Below are positions 1 to 9,556 of a stretch of DNA of 64,000 nucleotides, one piece after another; position 1 is the first letter of the stretch; every line of letters starts with the position of its first letter. The DNA lies in assembly GCF_018687975.1 (NCBI RefSeq), contig NZ_CP061310.1:1426001-1490000 (forward strand). Direction: 5' to 3'. The notes beneath the pieces were generated by a model. It worked only from the letters and a program-made list of their open reading frames with translations, did not search any database and had not been told where the DNA came from. The stretch comes from Polynucleobacter sp. es-EL-1. GTDB taxonomy: Bacteria > Pseudomonadota > Gammaproteobacteria > Burkholderiales > Burkholderiaceae. The position numbers were made by a program, and so were the translations under genes.

Positions 1-172
1 ACTCACGTAAATTACCATCCCATACGTGCCCAGTATCCGCTACTGCCCCATCAGCTGTATGGATAACTTTAGCTTTACGCTGTGAAGCGAGTAGCCAGAT
101 ACACCAAACAATACCGACCAATGAAACGAGTGCAATGTAATCACTCCAAGCACCACTAAAAAAGTCACTCAT
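1..172 (-). CDS. ccoP: cbb3 oxidase subunit CcoP, N-terminal part only (cut by window edge)
   Basis: The first 57 codons of the dihaem cytochrome c subunit of cbb3 oxidase are visible; the haem domains lie outside the window. The start (MSDFFSGAWSDY) is followed by one membrane helix (IALVSLVGIVWCIWLLASQ) and then the conserved hydrophilic turn with HVWDGNLRE, which is typical of CcoP just before the second helix. Its ATG overlaps the ccoQ stop by four bases (ATGA), so the two are translationally coupled. CcoP carries electrons from cytochrome c towards CcoO and CcoN at the inner membrane. Identity rests on position in the N-O-Q-P order plus the DG.L-E motif, so confidence is high although the gene is incomplete. 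Confidence 0.88.
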   Translation of the reverse strand, partial: MSDFFSGAWSDYIALVSLVGIVWCIWLLASQRKAKVIHTADGAVADTGHVWDGNLRE

Positions 173-336
173 GATTTGTCCTTGCTAAATTCATCCGGAA
201 GATCAAATGGAAGTTCGGCAGATTCTTCATTAGCCTTCTTTCTACCTGGAGACCAAGCCCACCAAACAATCCCAATAAAAACAACCAATCCAATGACTGT
301 TGAAAATGCGGAGAGATAGGGGGCGATCTGTTCCAT
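169..336 (-). CDS. ccoQ: cbb3 oxidase small subunit CcoQ
   Basis: A 55-residue protein too short for routine ORF calling. It reads MEQIAPYLSAFSTVIG, then a single membrane helix (LVVFIGIVWWAWS) followed by a basic patch and an acidic tail. This is the size and layout of CcoQ/FixQ, a non-catalytic subunit that stabilises the oxidase. The WAW-S..RK border after the helix is usual for the family. It sits between ccoO (32 bases upstream) and ccoP (four-base overlap), exactly where ccoQ is expected. The call is made from context and topology. Confidence 0.88.
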   Translation of the reverse strand: MEQIAPYLSAFSTVIGLVVFIGIVWWAWSPGRKKANEESAELPFDLPDEFSKDKS

Positions 337-368
337 TTAATTTATATAGTGTTAATTAATATTCGTGC

Positions 369-1019
369 TTACTTTGCTACTACTTCGTCTACGGTGATGT
401 AACGACGAGAGATGCCTAAACCTTGGAGGTAAGCAATCAAAGCATCCTCTTCCGTTTTACCTTCTAGCTCTTTAGGAGCATTAGCAATCATTTCATCAGT
501 GTATGGAATACCTAAACGACGCATTGCAACCATATGGGCTTGAATCGATGAAGTTTCAGCAGCATTTTTTGCTAACCATGGATAGCCAGGCATATTAGAC
601 TCAGGAACTACATCGCGAGGATTGCGCAAATGAATACGATGCCAATCATCGGAGTAACGAGCACCAACACGGGCTAGATCCGGGCCAGTACGTTTGCTGC
701 CCCACAAGAATGGGTGGTCATATACAGACTCACCAGCCAAAGAGTAAGGGCCATAACGCTCTACTTCAGAGCGCAAGGTACGAATCTGCTGAGAGTGGCA
801 ACCAACACAACCCTCGCGCTGGTATACATCTCTGCCGGCTAAACGCAAGGCGGTGTATGGCTCAATACCAGGGCTTGGTTCAGTAGTAGTGTGCTGGAAG
901 AATAAGGGCACAATCTGCACCAAACCAGCAATCGACACTACCAAAATCGTAGCAATGATTAACCAGCCAACGTTCTTCTCAAGCGTTCCATGGGAAAAGA
1001 ATTTATTTTCGCTAGACAT
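369..1019 (-). CDS. ccoO: cbb3 oxidase monohaem cytochrome c subunit CcoO
   Basis: CcoO is the monohaem c-type subunit that passes electrons to the CcoN haem-copper centre. The protein has 216 residues, an N-terminal membrane anchor (about residues 18-40) and a periplasmic domain with the covalent haem site CVGCH at residues 71-75. The distal methionine is probably the one in [10 protein letters not shown]. The segment [13 protein letters not shown] and [16 protein letters not shown] are characteristic of CcoO/FixO. The start is supported by a strong AGGAG Shine-Dalgarno just upstream of the ATG. It follows ccoN by 12 bases. Haem attachment should depend on the ccm operon at 9.5-16.4 kb. Confidence 0.97.
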   Translation of the reverse strand: MSSENKFFSHGTLEKNVGWLIIATILVVSIAGLVQIVPLFFQHTTTEPSPGIEPYTALRLAGRDVYQREGCVGCHSQQIRTLRSEVERYGPYSLAGESVYDHPFLWGSKRTGPDLARVGARYSDDWHRIHLRNPRDVVPESNMPGYPWLAKNAAETSSIQAHMVAMRRLGIPYTDEMIANAPKELEGKTEEDALIAYLQGLGISRRYITVDEVVAK

Positions 1020-1031
1020 TTTCTTCTCCTC

Positions 1032-2471
1032 TTAGTGTTCAGCCACGGCCATTGGAATCGGCGCATTGACAAAAGTTTTACCTTGGACTGTTTTGAAGAC
1101 GTTATAGGCCATCAAGAACATACCGCTGAGATAGCACAGGCCACCCAATAAACGAATTACATAGAACGGATAGGTTGCTTTAACTGACTCAACGAAGCTG
1201 TAAGTCAAAGTACCATCGGCTTCGAATGCTCTCCACATGAGACCTTGCATTACGCCAGCAATCCACATTGCAGCGATGTAGAGAACAACACCAATCGTAG
1301 CAATCCAGAAGTGCAGTTCAATCCAGCGCACGTTATACATTTCTTTCTGTCCCACTAAACGTGGAATCAAGTAGTACAGCGAGCCGATCGTAATCATTGC
1401 AACCCAACCTAAAGCGCCTGAGTGCACGTGACCAATAGTCCAGTCTGTGTAATGTGACAAGCTATTCACAGTCTTAATAGACATCATGGAACCTTCAAAG
1501 GTAGACATACCGTAGAAAGAAAGTGCCACTACCAAGAATTTCAGAATAGGATCTTGACGCAATTTGTACCAAGCACCTGACAAAGTCATAATGCCGTTGA
1601 TCATGCCGCCCCAAGAAGGTGCCAACAAAATCAATGAGAACACGGTACCTAAAGATTGAGTCCAGTCAGGTAATGAAGTGTGTTGCAAGTGATGAGGACC
1701 TGCCCACATATAAGTGAAGTTCAAAGCCCAAAAGTGAACAATCGATAAGCGATAGGAATAGATCGGGCGATCAGCCTGCTTAGGGATGAAGTAGTACATC
1801 ATGCCCAAGAAGCTTGTGGTCAAGAAGAAGCCAACTGCATTGTGACCATACCACCACTGCACCATCGCGTCTTGTACACCAGCATAAGCAGAATAGGATT
1901 TCCACAACGTTGCTGGCATCTCCAGGTTATTGAAGATATGCAAAATAGCAATAGTCAAGATGTACGCACCGAAGAACCAGTTCGATACATAAATATGTTT
2001 CGTCTTACGCTTCATGATGGTGCCGAAGAACACCACTGCATAGGCAACCCAAACCAGGGTAATGAGCACGTCAATTGGCCACTCTAATTCAGCGTACTCT
2101 TTAGAAGTGGAGTAACCCAGCGGCAAAGTGATTGCAGCTAAAACAATTACCAGTTGCCAGCCCCAAAACGTAAATGCCGCTAATTTGTCACAAAAGAGTC
2201 TTGCTTGACTAGTACGCTGCACGATGTAGTAAGAGGTCGCAAACAACGCCGAGCCACCAAAGGCAAAAATCACCGCATTGGTGTGCAGTGGACGCAAGCG
2301 ACCATAACTTAACCATGGAATATTTAAGGTGATATCAGGCCAGATGAGCTGAGCAGCTAGCACTACCCCAACTAACATACCGACAATTCCCCAAAGTACG
2401 GTGACAATGGCAAACTGACTGACTACCTTGTAATTGAAGGTATCTTGATTGTTCCCCACGGTAAGTCCCAT
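1032..2471 (-). CDS. ccoN: cbb3 oxidase catalytic subunit CcoN
   Basis: The haem b/haem b3-CuB catalytic subunit of the high-affinity cbb3 terminal oxidase, which reduces oxygen to water and pumps protons. About twelve membrane helices are visible. Conserved stretches include [32 protein letters not shown] (CuB/tyrosine region) and [13 protein letters not shown] place the start at the ATG at 2471 (MGLTVGNNQ) because an AAGGAGAAACC Shine-Dalgarno precedes it; an in-frame upstream ATG at 2504 lacks such a site and would add 11 residues. That gives 479 residues, normal for the family. A perfect FNR box lies 82-95 bases upstream of the start. Confidence 0.97.
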   Translation of the reverse strand: MGLTVGNNQDTFNYKVVSQFAIVTVLWGIVGMLVGVVLAAQLIWPDITLNIPWLSYGRLRPLHTNAVIFAFGGSALFATSYYIVQRTSQARLFCDKLAAFTFWGWQLVIVLAAITLPLGYSTSKEYAELEWPIDVLITLVWVAYAVVFFGTIMKRKTKHIYVSNWFFGAYILTIAILHIFNNLEMPATLWKSYSAYAGVQDAMVQWWYGHNAVGFFLTTSFLGMMYYFIPKQADRPIYSYRLSIVHFWALNFTYMWAGPHHLQHTSLPDWTQSLGTVFSLILLAPSWGGMINGIMTLSGAWYKLRQDPILKFLVVALSFYGMSTFEGSMMSIKTVNSLSHYTDWTIGHVHSGALGWVAMITIGSLYYLIPRLVGQKEMYNVRWIELHFWIATIGVVLYIAAMWIAGVMQGLMWRAFEADGTLTYSFVESVKATYPFYVIRLLGGLCYLSGMFLMAYNVFKTVQGKTFVNAPIPMAVAEH

Positions 2472-2524
2472 GGTTTCTCCTTTTTGGTGACCAAACAGCG
2501 ACATAATTCAAATAGACTGCGGCA

Positions 2525-2566
2525 ATTATCGAAGTAAGCCGCCTGTGGTGTTTTGATCTACATCAA
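2525..2566 (-). promoter_or_regulatory. FNR-type promoter of ccoNOQP
   Basis: TTGATCTACATCAA at 2553-2566 matches the FNR/ANR consensus TTGAT-N4-ATCAA perfectly. A GATAAT -10-like element lies at 2530-2525 on the minus strand. If the box is centred at -41.5, transcription would start near 2518 and the hexamer would fall at -12 to -7, which is the class II FNR geometry. cbb3 operons are classic FNR/ANR targets. The regulator itself is not in the window, and the start site is inferred. Confidence 0.85.
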
Positions 2567-2640
2567 AAAGGATGCGTGCATTTGCATATCTTTAATGCAC
2601 ATTCAAATAGTCAATTTTTATAAATTATTGTTTTATATAA

Positions 2641-2820
2641 CTATTTTTCAGAGTGCTTACTAACATTTTTAGTATTTGGGGTGTCATCATCCATCAAAAT
2701 CGCCTCCCCAGGACCCTCCAAATCATCAAATTGACCTGCTTTCACTGACCAATACAAAATCCAAGCCAGTAGCCCGACCAAAATAAGCGATATGGGTATT
2801 AAAAGGTATAGACTCTCCAT
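2641..2820 (-). CDS. ccoS: cbb3 oxidase maturation protein CcoS
   Basis: A 59-residue protein: MESLYLLIPISLILVGLLAW is one membrane helix, followed by the family signature W-vk-GQFDDLEGPGEAIL and a polar tail containing DDDT. GQFDDLEGP is diagnostic of CcoS, which is needed to load haem b and copper into the cbb3 oxidase. It starts nine bases after the ccoI stop, the usual ccoI-ccoS order, and ends upstream of the ccoN promoter. It is probably cotranscribed with ccoI. Confidence 0.93.
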   Translation of the reverse strand: MESLYLLIPISLILVGLLAWILYWSVKAGQFDDLEGPGEAILMDDDTPNTKNVSKHSEK

Positions 2821-2829
2821 CCCTCTAGT

Positions 2830-5289
2830 CTAGGCCTTTCTTAGTCGCCAGGCATTTAAAGTGACAGCCAGGGAAGATAAAGACATGCCGATTCCGGCCA
2901 CCCAAGGATTTACCCATCCCATCATGGCCGCTGGAATGGCCAGCAGGTTGTAGACAAGCGCCCAAATGAGATTTTCCTTAATAATCAATTGGGTCTTATC
3001 AGCCAATAACAAGGCTTTAGCTAAAGGAGACAGGGAGCTGGAAGTCAAAATAGCATCCGCCCCCGCCGTTGCCAAAGGCGCACCCGCCCCTACAGCAACT
3101 GAAACATCTGCTCTTGCTAATAGTGGAGCATCGTTAATGCCATCGCCAATTGCCCAGACAAAGCGCCCTTCTTGCTGCAGACTCTCAATGTAGTGATATT
3201 TATCTTCTGGCGAGCACCCACCCTGAAAAACTGTAATGCCCATTGCTTGAGCCCACCAGGCAACTGTCGCTGGATCGTCCCCAGAAACCAAATGAACGGT
3301 GATCTTCCTAGTTTTAGCCGCTGACAATAAATTCTCTAAACCAGCTCTAGGAGTATCTAGGGAAACAAAACTTGCTATTAAACCTTGGTCATCCGCTAAA
3401 TGCACTTGACCATACTGCCCAGCATTTGCATCGTGACTGCCTTGCAAAATCCCAAGCCAACTGGCACTTCCCAAGCGATAAGTGCCCGAACTTAAACCTT
3501 TGCCTAATTGATTTGAAATGGGCTCTACTAAGTCATGCGCGCTAATGTTTTCAGCTTGGGCAGCACGCAGCAAAGAGAGTGCTAAAGGATGCTTTTGCCC
3601 TGCCTCCATGGCTGCTGCTAAACCCAATACCTTTTCTCGAGAAAACCCGGATCGAACAATGCGAATTTCAGTAAGCTCTGGCTGACCAATCGTCAGAGTG
3701 CCTGTTTTATCCAAGACTAAATCTGTCGCTTTAACCAGACCCTCTAAAACATGGCCGCGCACAATCAATAGACCAAGTTTAGTTACTGCACCTTGAGCAG
3801 CTGCCATCGCAGTTGGTACTGCTAAGGACAAGGCGCAAGGACAACTGGCCACTAACACGGAGACCAATACTGTCCAAGCTCTAGCTGGATCTACGTACCA
3901 CCAAATTGCAGAAGAAAGAAAAGCAACCACCAATAAGAAGCCTACAAAATAGCCAGCCCATTTCTCGGCAAGACTAACCATCAAAGGCTTTGCTTGCAAA
4001 GCCTGATCTAACAAGGAGGCAATACCTGCGATACGTGTGGCTTGACCAACCGCTTCAATTCTCATCAGTAGTGGATTGAGGATATTGTGAGTCCCCGCAT
4101 AAAGACGATCGCCCACTTTTTTATCTACTGGCTTAGACTCACCCGTCAAAAGAGATTCATCTAAGGCACTTTCATGCTCAATCAAAACGCCATCAGCCGG
4201 GACGACATCACCAGGAGGGACTCGCAGCACCTCACCAGGATTACAGTTCACTACCGGCACAATCTCGACCTGCTCTGAGGCTGGGTAATGTAATACACGC
4301 TCACAAGTTGCTGGCAGTTGTTTTGCTAAAGCCTCTGCACCGCCTTGGGCATCCTGCCTAGCTAATAGCTCCACATAACGTGCAGCCAAGATAAAAGCGA
4401 CAAACATAGTGATGGAATCAAAGTAACCTTCACCAGATCCCATGAATAAATTAATTGTTCCGGCTGAAAATGCCAGCGCTAAAGCTAATGCAATGGGAAC
4501 ATCCATTCCCAACATATGTGTTTGACGAAACGACATGACGCTTCGCCATGCAGCCTGAAAAATAGGCCCTGCGGAATACACCATGACTGGAACCGTCAAG
4601 ACCCAGCTAGTCCACCCCAACAACAAATCATACTCAACAGTGATGTCACTATTTCCCACGTAACTTGGCCATGCATACATCATCACTTGCATCATGCCAA
4701 GCATCGCTACGCCCAATCTCGTCAGTAATTGACGTCGCTCTTTTTTTGATTTCTCAATTGATAGGGAGGGCTCAAAGGGCCACGCCTCATAACCAATTCT
4801 TTCCACCTCAAAAAGCAAACGGGCTAAACTGGTTTGCTCTGGAGCAAATTCAGCTTTGACTTTTTGACTCACGTAATTAATTTGCACATCTTTAACGCCC
4901 GGTATCCGGCGAAGGTGTTGTTCACACAACCAGACGCAAGCAGCACATCGGATCTTTTCTAGACGAAGCGTAGTTTCTAAATGCCCTTCTTCACCGCTGG
5001 GACGTGTGTAACGACCCAATAAAGAGGGGTCATCATAAGGCGCTAGGCTTTCAGGGATTTCATTTGAGGCAAGATAGGCAGCGGGCTTATCGCTTGATTG
5101 TGCACGGCGCGCATAGAAAACTTCTAGACCTTCTCCATGAATAGTTTGCGCAACTGCCATGCAACCAGCGCAACAAAATTTGCGTACCTCACCGCCCAAA
5201 ACAAGTTCATAGGAATCACCTGGCAATATAAAGCTGCCACAGTGATAGCAGCTATTGCTTGGAGGATTGGTTTTATCGCTTGAACTCAT
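2830..5289 (-). CDS. ccoI: CcoI/FixI-type copper-exporting P-type ATPase
   Basis: A P1B-type ATPase that exports copper across the inner membrane for assembly of the CuB centre of cbb3 oxidase. With the ATG at 5289 the protein has 819 residues. It shows an N-terminal cysteine-rich segment (CYHC at 14-17, CCAGC at 39-43), an HMA domain with CAAC at 115-118, eight predicted helices, the actuator motif TGES, the ion-binding CPC in ASCPCALSLA, the phosphorylated DKTGTLT, and the hinge GDGINDAPLL. An in-frame TTG at 5298 is possible, but its Shine-Dalgarno spacing would be poor. It directly follows the MFS gene and precedes ccoS, as in fixGHIS clusters; ccoG and ccoH are not seen here. Confidence 0.93.
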   Translation of the reverse strand: MSSSDKTNPPSNSCYHCGSFILPGDSYELVLGGEVRKFCCAGCMAVAQTIHGEGLEVFYARRAQSSDKPAAYLASNEIPESLAPYDDPSLLGRYTRPSGEEGHLETTLRLEKIRCAACVWLCEQHLRRIPGVKDVQINYVSQKVKAEFAPEQTSLARLLFEVERIGYEAWPFEPSLSIEKSKKERRQLLTRLGVAMLGMMQVMMYAWPSYVGNSDITVEYDLLLGWTSWVLTVPVMVYSAGPIFQAAWRSVMSFRQTHMLGMDVPIALALALAFSAGTINLFMGSGEGYFDSITMFVAFILAARYVELLARQDAQGGAEALAKQLPATCERVLHYPASEQVEIVPVVNCNPGEVLRVPPGDVVPADGVLIEHESALDESLLTGESKPVDKKVGDRLYAGTHNILNPLLMRIEAVGQATRIAGIASLLDQALQAKPLMVSLAEKWAGYFVGFLLVVAFLSSAIWWYVDPARAWTVLVSVLVASCPCALSLAVPTAMAAAQGAVTKLGLLIVRGHVLEGLVKATDLVLDKTGTLTIGQPELTEIRIVRSGFSREKVLGLAAAMEAGQKHPLALSLLRAAQAENISAHDLVEPISNQLGKGLSSGTYRLGSASWLGILQGSHDANAGQYGQVHLADDQGLIASFVSLDTPRAGLENLLSAAKTRKITVHLVSGDDPATVAWWAQAMGITVFQGGCSPEDKYHYIESLQQEGRFVWAIGDGINDAPLLARADVSVAVGAGAPLATAGADAILTSSSLSPLAKALLLADKTQLIIKENLIWALVYNLLAIPAAMMGWVNPWVAGIGMSLSSLAVTLNAWRLRKA

Positions 5290-5298
5290 AAACCCCAA

Positions 5299-6534
5299 CT
5301 ACCTTGATGATTTATTCGCCCAACCTCGACGACGCTCATAAAGAACAAAGAGAACACCCCATATGACAACGGCAGCATAAGCCCATACCCAAGACATTTG
5401 GGTTTCCCGCGAGCCAGTGAGATCCATTACATAACCAAAAATGGCTGGTCCCAAAAGACCTCCGCCAAAGCCCATTAAAGAGTGCAAGCCCATTGCCGCC
5501 CCTTTGATATTTTCTTGCGCACTCATCACTAAACCTGCAGTCAAAGTAGCTGAGTCAGCCATGATAAAAATCGTATGGCCTATTGCTAAAACAATAATGA
5601 GCCACCAAGACTGGCCAGTAGATAAAGCCAGAGCGACTCCAAAGAGCGCGCTAGTAATCATCACAAAAAATATCCAATTTTGACGGCCAACCTTCAGAGC
5701 AACTTCATTACCCAGAATGGATGCCGGCACCCCAAAGAAATTAATTAAGCCCGCTAAAGTCGTTGCCATTAACCAAAAAGGTTCTCCTGAGACAACAGCA
5801 CAAAATCCAAAAAAAGCGACGATCCAACTACGTGATGCAAATAACTCAATAGAGTGAACGGTATAGCCAAAAATAAATCCAGAGGCAGTTTTATCTTGCA
5901 AAACTAAACGCCACTTATCTACAGGAAAAATATCACGTAATCGAATATGAAGGGGGCCATGCCATTTCTCATGTGCTAAGGCTGGGATAAATACGAGCAC
6001 AATCATTAAAGCTGTAAATGGTCCCAAAGCAATGAAGCCAAATACATAGCGCCAACCTAGAGCACTTAAAAGCCAGCCCGAACACAAATAGGAAAAGCCT
6101 GTACCTATACCAAAGAATGCTGTGTAAAAAGCAATATGCCTTGTTAGCTCACCAGTCTTAATGCGATCGGAGAGAATTTTTAATCCCGGCATATAGGTTC
6201 CCGCTAAGCCCGCCCCATTTAAAGCCATAAAGATTAAAGCGCTCCAAAAGTTGTAGGCAAAAAGGCTCATACCTAAAAGCCCCAAAGTGGCTGATAAACC
6301 TCCGGCAATATAGACTTTTTTGGCATCCACGCGATCAGTCAGCGCGGTTGCCAAGGGGACAGTCAGCATATAACCAAAGAAGAAGGCGCTCGCAATCAGG
6401 CCCGATTGCAAATTGCTTAGGTACCACTCATCTTGTAAGGTGGTCAATACAACGGCGTAACATGCAAACCCCAATAGTGCGCAAGTCTGCGCCATGAGCA
6501 TGAGGGGTGTATAGCCAGTAGGTTTAAAACGCAT
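5299..6534 (-). CDS. MFS transporter, substrate unknown
   Basis: A 411-residue major facilitator with about twelve membrane helices and the family loop motif between helices 2 and 3 (GYMLTVPLATALTDRVDAKKVY). No residue pattern identifies the substrate. The stop codon lies ten bases before the ATG of ccoI, so the two are probably cotranscribed; a role in metal or metallophore uptake for the oxidase is possible but is only an inference. The start ATG has a weak Shine-Dalgarno. The gene is complete. Confidence 0.8.
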   Translation of the reverse strand: MRFKPTGYTPLMLMAQTCALLGFACYAVVLTTLQDEWYLSNLQSGLIASAFFFGYMLTVPLATALTDRVDAKKVYIAGGLSATLGLLGMSLFAYNFWSALIFMALNGAGLAGTYMPGLKILSDRIKTGELTRHIAFYTAFFGIGTGFSYLCSGWLLSALGWRYVFGFIALGPFTALMIVLVFIPALAHEKWHGPLHIRLRDIFPVDKWRLVLQDKTASGFIFGYTVHSIELFASRSWIVAFFGFCAVVSGEPFWLMATTLAGLINFFGVPASILGNEVALKVGRQNWIFFVMITSALFGVALALSTGQSWWLIIVLAIGHTIFIMADSATLTAGLVMSAQENIKGAAMGLHSLMGFGGGLLGPAIFGYVMDLTGSRETQMSWVWAYAAVVIWGVLFVLYERRRGWANKSSR

Positions 6535-6589
6535 AGGAGCTTAGCCAATTCGATGAGCCATTCTACTCGCCTATGGTCGCGAGGAGGTC

Positions 6590-7345
6590 CTACTGTTGAC
6601 TGCGCTGGGGCGAATCCTGAAACCCATTAGACCTAAACGTCAAGACCAGAGTATCCCGATACCCATACGAGCCAATCGGCTGTATTGGAGTAGATTCATG
6701 AATCATGCTTTCATCATTCATGAGGAGCAAAGACCAAGGTTGGGACAAGGTAAATCTCAAACCAGCAGAACCACTCGCCTCAAAAATACGAGTTTCACCG
6801 CCCTTAATACCAACACGGTTTAACAAAAAGACAGCAACAAAATCTACGCCATCGCGATGAGCCCCCTCAGGCGTTGGGCGCCCGATACCATCGGTGGTAT
6901 CAATCCGAAATTGGTGCGCTTCTACAAACCAAGTCTTCACTGGCTTGAGCCCACTCAAAAGACGTCCAAGGCCTAATAAGAGTGCCTGCCAAGCGGCATT
7001 GTTAGTCAGCGCAAGCTGGGAAGGCTCAAACCAACGCTCAATTCCACCATGCAGAGCGTTGTAATCAACCGATTGCCAATGTGCGCGGTGAGGAACCATA
7101 TTCAAGGATTCACGCTCTATTTCGTAGCTAGAATGCCGACGAAAGCGATACCTTCCCCCATCCTTAAGATAGGGATCACGGGGAAGGTCATCCCAAAAAG
7201 GAATGAGATCCATCAGCTGCCCAAGAGGCACTCCAGATATCTGCGCAACATCTTCCGCTGAAATCACAGCAAATCCTTTTTGTTTTAAGGATTGCGATAC
7301 TTCAATAGCAGGAGTGAGGGATGGCGTTAAGCTTGGGAGTGTCAT
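6590..7345 (-). CDS. 2OG-Fe(II) dioxygenase family protein
   Basis: A 251-residue protein resembling the 2OG-Fe dioxygenase family that includes amino-acid hydroxylases such as L-isoleucine 4-hydroxylase (PF10014). The iron-binding HxD is in AHRDGVDFV (His163, Asp165) and the distal His is likely His216 in MIHESTP. An Arg later in the C-terminal strand (DTLVLTFRSN) fits 2-oxoglutarate binding. No signal peptide, so cytoplasmic. It stands alone between the MFS gene (55 bases away) and the TAXI gene. The substrate cannot be deduced; a free amino acid is the family's usual one. Confidence 0.75.
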   Translation of the reverse strand: MTLPSLTPSLTPAIEVSQSLKQKGFAVISAEDVAQISGVPLGQLMDLIPFWDDLPRDPYLKDGGRYRFRRHSSYEIERESLNMVPHRAHWQSVDYNALHGGIERWFEPSQLALTNNAAWQALLLGLGRLLSGLKPVKTWFVEAHQFRIDTTDGIGRPTPEGAHRDGVDFVAVFLLNRVGIKGGETRIFEASGSAGLRFTLSQPWSLLLMNDESMIHESTPIQPIGSYGYRDTLVLTFRSNGFQDSPQRSQQ

Positions 7346-7369
7346 TAAATGATTTTAGGGCAAGAATAC

Positions 7370-8665
7370 TTAGCTATCTACCAAATTTAAGCGGTTACGC
7401 ACATCACCTACGTGCCCCTTTAAGTCATAGAGCTCTTTAGCATCCAGTAAAGAAACTTTGATATTGCCTACCCTTCTCTCAATCGCAGCTAGTTCCTTAA
7501 AGTTTTTCTCCTTAAGAGCGGGATTGTGTGCATTTTTCTCAATGACTTTGAGCTCTTCATACACCTGAGATAACTTTAAGCGTAGCAATAAATTTTTCGT
7601 CGCCGAAATGTAAGTCAGCAAAGGCAGGAAGATGACTAACAATGGGATAACAATCTTAATGAAGCGACCAGTCCAAACAGCTGTCCAAAATGGTAAATAT
7701 CGATGCAAGAAAGATGGTCCATCTTTCATGTAAATTTCTGCATCTACTTGCAAGGGAAAATCTAGACCAACACCTGATGGAAACTCTCCAGGTCGCTGAA
7801 GATAAGTGTAAGACTTCAAAATATCGTATGTATCACCTAGCAATAAGGTAACTAGGGCGGGACTAATGTTGTCCTTACCTACAAGCGTGGCAGTTGCAGC
7901 AAGTACATCTATGTTTTGCTTTGGGACATCATGCTCAATACTCACGATACCTCGTGGAATAGTTACTTTGGAAAGATAAGGAAATAAGTTTCCATAGGCA
8001 TCAGCTTGCTCAAAGTTCATTAAACGAATACCAGGAGTTTGATAGAAATCTCGCACAATTGGGGCCTCAGGTGCACTTACCAAGAAAACAGCATCCAACT
8101 CCCCTTTCCTGAATTTCTCTAGAGCCTCTATTGGTTTTAATTTCTCGGTAATGAGATCCCCGGCTTTCAAACCAGTTACCTTGAGCAGCTCAGAGCTCAA
8201 GGCAAAGGTTCCACTACCTTCATTACCAACCGATACACGCTTCCCCTTTAACTGACTTAATAAACCCAGCTTACCGCCATCACTCTTAAATGCAGACTCT
8301 CGATACCAAACCCATACCGGCTCATAAAAGAGACCTGCTAGTGAGACAAGGTGAGGATGTTTAGCGATATCAGCAACACCACCCTGCACTATGGCAAAGT
8401 CAACGCCTGAATGTGGATCACTCAATAGAGCTAAGTTCTCAGCAGATCCACCCGTCGTTCTCAGCTTTAGGGAAACGCCCTCTTCTGCAAGTTCGCTCTG
8501 AAGCTTCTCTCCAAACACCTGATATAGACCTGTCGGAAAGCCTGTTGCTAACTCAATTGATCTCGGTGGAGGGGGAATCAAAATCCAAAGCGTAGCAAAC
8601 AAGATGGCTACTACGGCCAAAAAGGCAACTGCAATAGCGAGCGGGTTGTAGATCAGTTTACGCAT
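7370..8665 (-). CDS. TAXI-family (TRAP-associated) solute-binding protein with extra C-terminal membrane segment
   Basis: A 431-residue protein of the TAXI family (TRAP-associated extracytoplasmic immunogenic). The N-terminal helix (residues 9-30) is an uncleaved anchor or signal, followed by IELATGFPTGLYQVFGEKL and TGGSAENL, the start of the ligand-binding fold. A second membrane helix (around 330-355) and a charged, partly coiled C-terminal tail follow. Canonical TAXI proteins are about 320 residues, so the tail of roughly 90 residues is an extension. No TRAP permease gene is adjacent. It may be a membrane-anchored receptor serving a distant permease, or have a sensory role; both are inferences. 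Confidence 0.8.
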   Translation of the reverse strand: MRKLIYNPLAIAVAFLAVVAILFATLWILIPPPPRSIELATGFPTGLYQVFGEKLQSELAEEGVSLKLRTTGGSAENLALLSDPHSGVDFAIVQGGVADIAKHPHLVSLAGLFYEPVWVWYRESAFKSDGGKLGLLSQLKGKRVSVGNEGSGTFALSSELLKVTGLKAGDLITEKLKPIEALEKFRKGELDAVFLVSAPEAPIVRDFYQTPGIRLMNFEQADAYGNLFPYLSKVTIPRGIVSIEHDVPKQNIDVLAATATLVGKDNISPALVTLLLGDTYDILKSYTYLQRPGEFPSGVGLDFPLQVDAEIYMKDGPSFLHRYLPFWTAVWTGRFIKIVIPLLVIFLPLLTYISATKNLLLRLKLSQVYEELKVIEKNAHNPALKEKNFKELAAIERRVGNIKVSLLDAKELYDLKGHVGDVRNRLNLVDS

Positions 8666-8773
8666 GACATGGGATGGAAAGTACCGTATCCGCCATTATG
8701 CCCCTAGGCATTAGATGGGTAGTAGAATCAAATCCATAAATTAACAATAAATTTTACTGGGACAGACCTGACT

Positions 8774-9535
8774 ATGAGCTCAACAACTAAAAAAGTAGCC
8801 CTCGTTACTGGAGCTGGCACTGGAATTGGTAAAGCTGCTGCAAAAGCATTGCTTCAAGGGGGCTTTGCTGTAGTGCTTACCGGCAGGAATCAAGATAAGC
8901 TTGATCGAGCAGTGCATGACATTGGCGGGACTAACGAAAACTGCCTGGCCCTTACTTGTGATGTTGGTGTACCAGCCCAAGTAAAAGAACTGTTTAGCGC
9001 TATCAAAAATCGCTTTGGACGCATTGATGTACTCTTTAACAATGCTGGCATGGGTGCTCCGGCCATTCCAATGGAAGAGTTAAGTTATGAGCAATGGATG
9101 AATGTGGTGAACGCCAATCTTTCCGGTGCCTTTCTCTGCTCTCAAGAAGCAATTCGCATGATGAAGGCGCAATCTCCCCAAGGCGGCAGAATTATTAATA
9201 ATGGCTCTATTTCTGCTCATGCGCCGCGCCCAATGTCCGCGCCATACACTGCCACTAAGCATGCCATTACCGGCTTAACTAAAGTCATTTCTTTGGATGG
9301 TCGCCCATTTAATATTACCTGCGGTCAGATTGATATTGGTAATGCCGGAACCGAAATGACTATTCCGATGGCTGCCGGAATCATGCAAGCAGATGGGTCT
9401 AAAAAAGCTGAACCTTTAATGGATGTTGACCATGTAGGTCAAGCAGTCCTTCATATGGCACAACTTCCCTTGGAAAGTAATATTCTGTCCATGACCATTA
9501 TGGCAAGTAAGATGCCATTTGTAGGTCGTGGTTAA
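8774..9535 (+). CDS. SDR family oxidoreductase
   Basis: A classical short-chain dehydrogenase/reductase of 253 residues with cofactor motif TGAGTGIGK near residues 12-20, NNAG, the catalytic Ser in [12 protein letters not shown] and the YTATK catalytic pair. The acidic residue expected for NAD selectivity is not evident after strand 2 (LTGRNQDKL has Arg), which suggests NADP. The substrate is unknown. It is the only plus-strand gene between the cco and ccm blocks, transcribed away from the TAXI gene and converging on ccmI. Confidence 0.85.
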   Translation: MSSTTKKVALVTGAGTGIGKAAAKALLQGGFAVVLTGRNQDKLDRAVHDIGGTNENCLALTCDVGVPAQVKELFSAIKNRFGRIDVLFNNAGMGAPAIPMEELSYEQWMNVVNANLSGAFLCSQEAIRMMKAQSPQGGRIINNGSISAHAPRPMSAPYTATKHAITGLTKVISLDGRPFNITCGQIDIGNAGTEMTIPMAAGIMQADGSKKAEPLMDVDHVGQAVLHMAQLPLESNILSMTIMASKMPFVGRG

Positions 9536-9556
9536 GTAGGTCGCATTAATTACTAA

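Noticed and set aside
4740..4760. TTGATTTCTCAATTGAT within ccoI
   Set aside because: It lies inside a coding region and does not have the N4 spacing of an FNR site.
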